Shown one piece after another: positions 62,983 through 64,000 of a stretch of 64,000 nt of DNA (its first letter is position 1; each line of letters starts with the position of its first letter). This DNA is from Paeniglutamicibacter sulfureus (GTDB lineage: Bacteria; Actinomycetota; Actinomycetes; Actinomycetales; Micrococcaceae). Location of the stretch: contig NZ_JAULBL010000002.1 in assembly GCF_030512175.1 (NCBI RefSeq), forward strand, positions 2,788,149 through 2,852,148, in the 5' to 3' direction. A program made the position numbers and the translations under genes. The notes under the pieces were generated by a model, which made no database searches, was not told the origin of the DNA, and saw only the letters and a program-made list of their open reading frames with translations.

Positions 62983-64000
62983 GGCCGTAAAAGCTTTCAG
63001 ATGCGTCATCCTCCGAAGGTTCACTGGACACCGGTTCGGACACCGGTTCGGGCACCGGCGCAGATGCCTGCTCCCGGATCGGTGGCGGAGCTTGCGCCAG
63101 GCCCGCCCCGACGTCGACGGAGAATTGTTCGAGCCGTTCGGACTCTTGGACGAGTTCCGCCCAGAGTTCCCTGCCCCGGTAACCGGTGGCCTCGGACAGG
63201 AGCGCCGCAACGCCGGCAACATGCGGGGTAGCCATCGACGTGCCGCTGATGGTGTTGTAGCGCTGGGCACCGGGCCAGGAGGAATAGACCTTCACTCCGG
63301 GGCCGGAGACATCGACCTGGCCCCCTCGGCCCGGCAACGTGCGGGCGGAGAAGTCGGCGACGAGCAGGTTTTCGTCAAGTGCGGCGACGGACAGGATATA
63401 GGGGCTGTTGGCCGGTGCGCCGACGAATCCCGGGTTGCCCGCCGACCGACGGGCGTTGTTGCCGGCCGCGGCGACGATGAGGGTCCCGCGCTCCAGGGCA
63501 CGGTGGCCGGCGGCGACATAGGGCGGGTGGACCTCCCGCACGTCGGCACCCAGCGACATGGAGATGATGTGGCAGTCGTTTTGCAGGGCCCAGTCGATGC
63601 CGGCGAGGATCCCGGTATCGGAACCCGAACCCTCGTTGCTGAGCACCTTGCCGGCGAAGATGGAGGCCTCCGGGGCCACGCCGTAGGCCCTGGCTCCCGG
63701 CAACGGGCGCGGTCCGCAGGCCGTGCCGATGCAGTGGGTGCCGTGGCCGTGCCCGTCGTGGGAATCCTCGCCCTCGATGAAGGACATGGTGGTGACGTCG
63801 CGTCCGGCGAAATCCGGGTGCGCGGCGTCAAAACCGGTGTCCAGCACCGCAACGCGAATCCCCCGCCCGGTGTAGCCGGACTCCCGGGCACGTACCGCCT
63901 GCAGGCCCCAGGTCAGCTCGTCGTTGTCTGCGAAGGGCGGTCCCGCAGCAATGCCCGGCTCCGGGGCCGGGCTCGAGAGGATGTGGTACATCAGTTCCGG
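62975..64000 (-). CDS. S8 family (subtilisin-like) serine peptidase, 5' end outside window
   Basis: At least 341 residues are coded here; the frame remains open to the window edge, so ATG 63991 may be internal. The catalytic triad is in VAVLDTGFD (Asp), HDGHGHGTHCIGTA (His) and SGTSMATPHVAG (Ser); AAAGNNARRS has the oxyanion Asn. The Pro/Ser/Glu-rich tail lacks an anchor. No signal peptide or prodomain is seen in the visible part, so a cytoplasmic or non-classically handled enzyme is possible. It is coupled to the I9-like gene downstream. Confidence 0.9.
   Translation of the reverse strand, partial: PELMYHILSSPAPEPGIAAGPPFADNDELTWGLQAVRARESGYTGRGIRVAVLDTGFDAAHPDFAGRDVTTMSFIEGEDSHDGHGHGTHCIGTACGPRPLPGARAYGVAPEASIFAGKVLSNEGSGSDTGILAGIDWALQNDCHIISMSLGADVREVHPPYVAAGHRALERGTLIVAAAGNNARRSAGNPGFVGAPANSPYILSVAALDENLLVADFSARTLPGRGGQVDVSGPGVKVYSSWPGAQRYNTISGTSMATPHVAGVAALLSEATGYRGRELWAELVQESERLEQFSVDVGAGLAQAPPPIREQASAPVPEPVSEPVSSEPSEDDASESFYGHG

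Overview
The window comes from a high-GC Gram-positive actinobacterium, most likely a member of the Micrococcaceae (Arthrobacter in the broad sense). The signs are the very high GC third codon positions, actinobacteria-specific families (DUF3000, DUF6421, HGxxPAAW, the trp-linked TIGR02234 membrane protein, an ANTAR response regulator), an FMN-riboswitch-controlled RibM transporter, and many starts of the form TANNNT followed 6-7 nt later by ATG/GTG, which predicts leaderless mRNAs. Almost everything is housekeeping chromosome. There is no rRNA, CRISPR array or prophage, and I see one clear insertion sequence.

Layout. 1-8.4 kb: RNase D (cut by the window edge), DUF3000, threonine aldolase, an SDR protein, DUF6421 and MsrB on the minus strand; an anchored alpha/beta hydrolase; then YbaK, SufE and a rhodanese on the minus strand. 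8.55-10.2 kb: a complete IS1380-family element with 15-bp terminal repeats and a 5-bp target duplication. 10.3-15.2 kb: ZapE, a BenE-type transporter, an orphan small antitoxin-like protein, a six-tRNA cluster (3 Gly, 2 Val, 1 Cys) and a PD-(D/E)XK protein. 15.3-19.1 kb: def-fmt-rsmB-rpe. 19.1-23.6 kb: FMN riboswitch, then ribM-ribD-ribE-ribBA-ribH. 23.6-25.2 kb: a lone DNA methyltransferase with poorly coding flanks. 25.2-31.4 kb: hisE, hisG, hisF, an acetyltransferase, a TetR-amidase pair and a TIGR03085 protein. 31.6-39.0 kb: a LuxR relic, hisI, and trpE-(TIGR02234)-(HGxxPAAW)-trpC-trpB-trpA-lgt. 39.2-45.7 kb: gltBD behind GlnR-like boxes. 45.8-50.4 kb: pyruvate kinase, RidA, tRNA-Leu, PdtaR-like regulator, a broken aldose 1-epimerase and a VOC protein. 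50.4-54.6 kb: a YrdC/YciO protein, a Pit phosphate transporter behind a PHO-box-like repeat, a RibD-C reductase, a P-loop kinase-like protein and a thioesterase. 54.6-60.9 kb: polA, two Eis-like acetyltransferases in tandem and a deacetylase lipoprotein. 61.1-64 kb: rpsA, then on the minus strand a subtilisin-like protease coupled to a tiny I9-like prodomain protein.

How the genes work together. The rib block forms a complete FMN-sensed uptake and synthesis operon. The his genes are dispersed: hisE/hisG/hisF lie together and hisI sits directly before trpE. The trp genes here lack trpG and trpD, which must lie elsewhere. gltBD supplies glutamate to these pathways, and its upstream region has the pattern expected of nitrogen (GlnR) control; pit has the pattern expected of phosphate (PhoP) control. 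I found no convincing new defence or mobile system. The best second-look items are the separate I9-like partner of the S8 protease, the two regulatory repeats, the poly-G tract before threonine aldolase, the methyltransferase segment between ribH and hisE, and the ongoing gene decay (aldose epimerase, LuxR relic).
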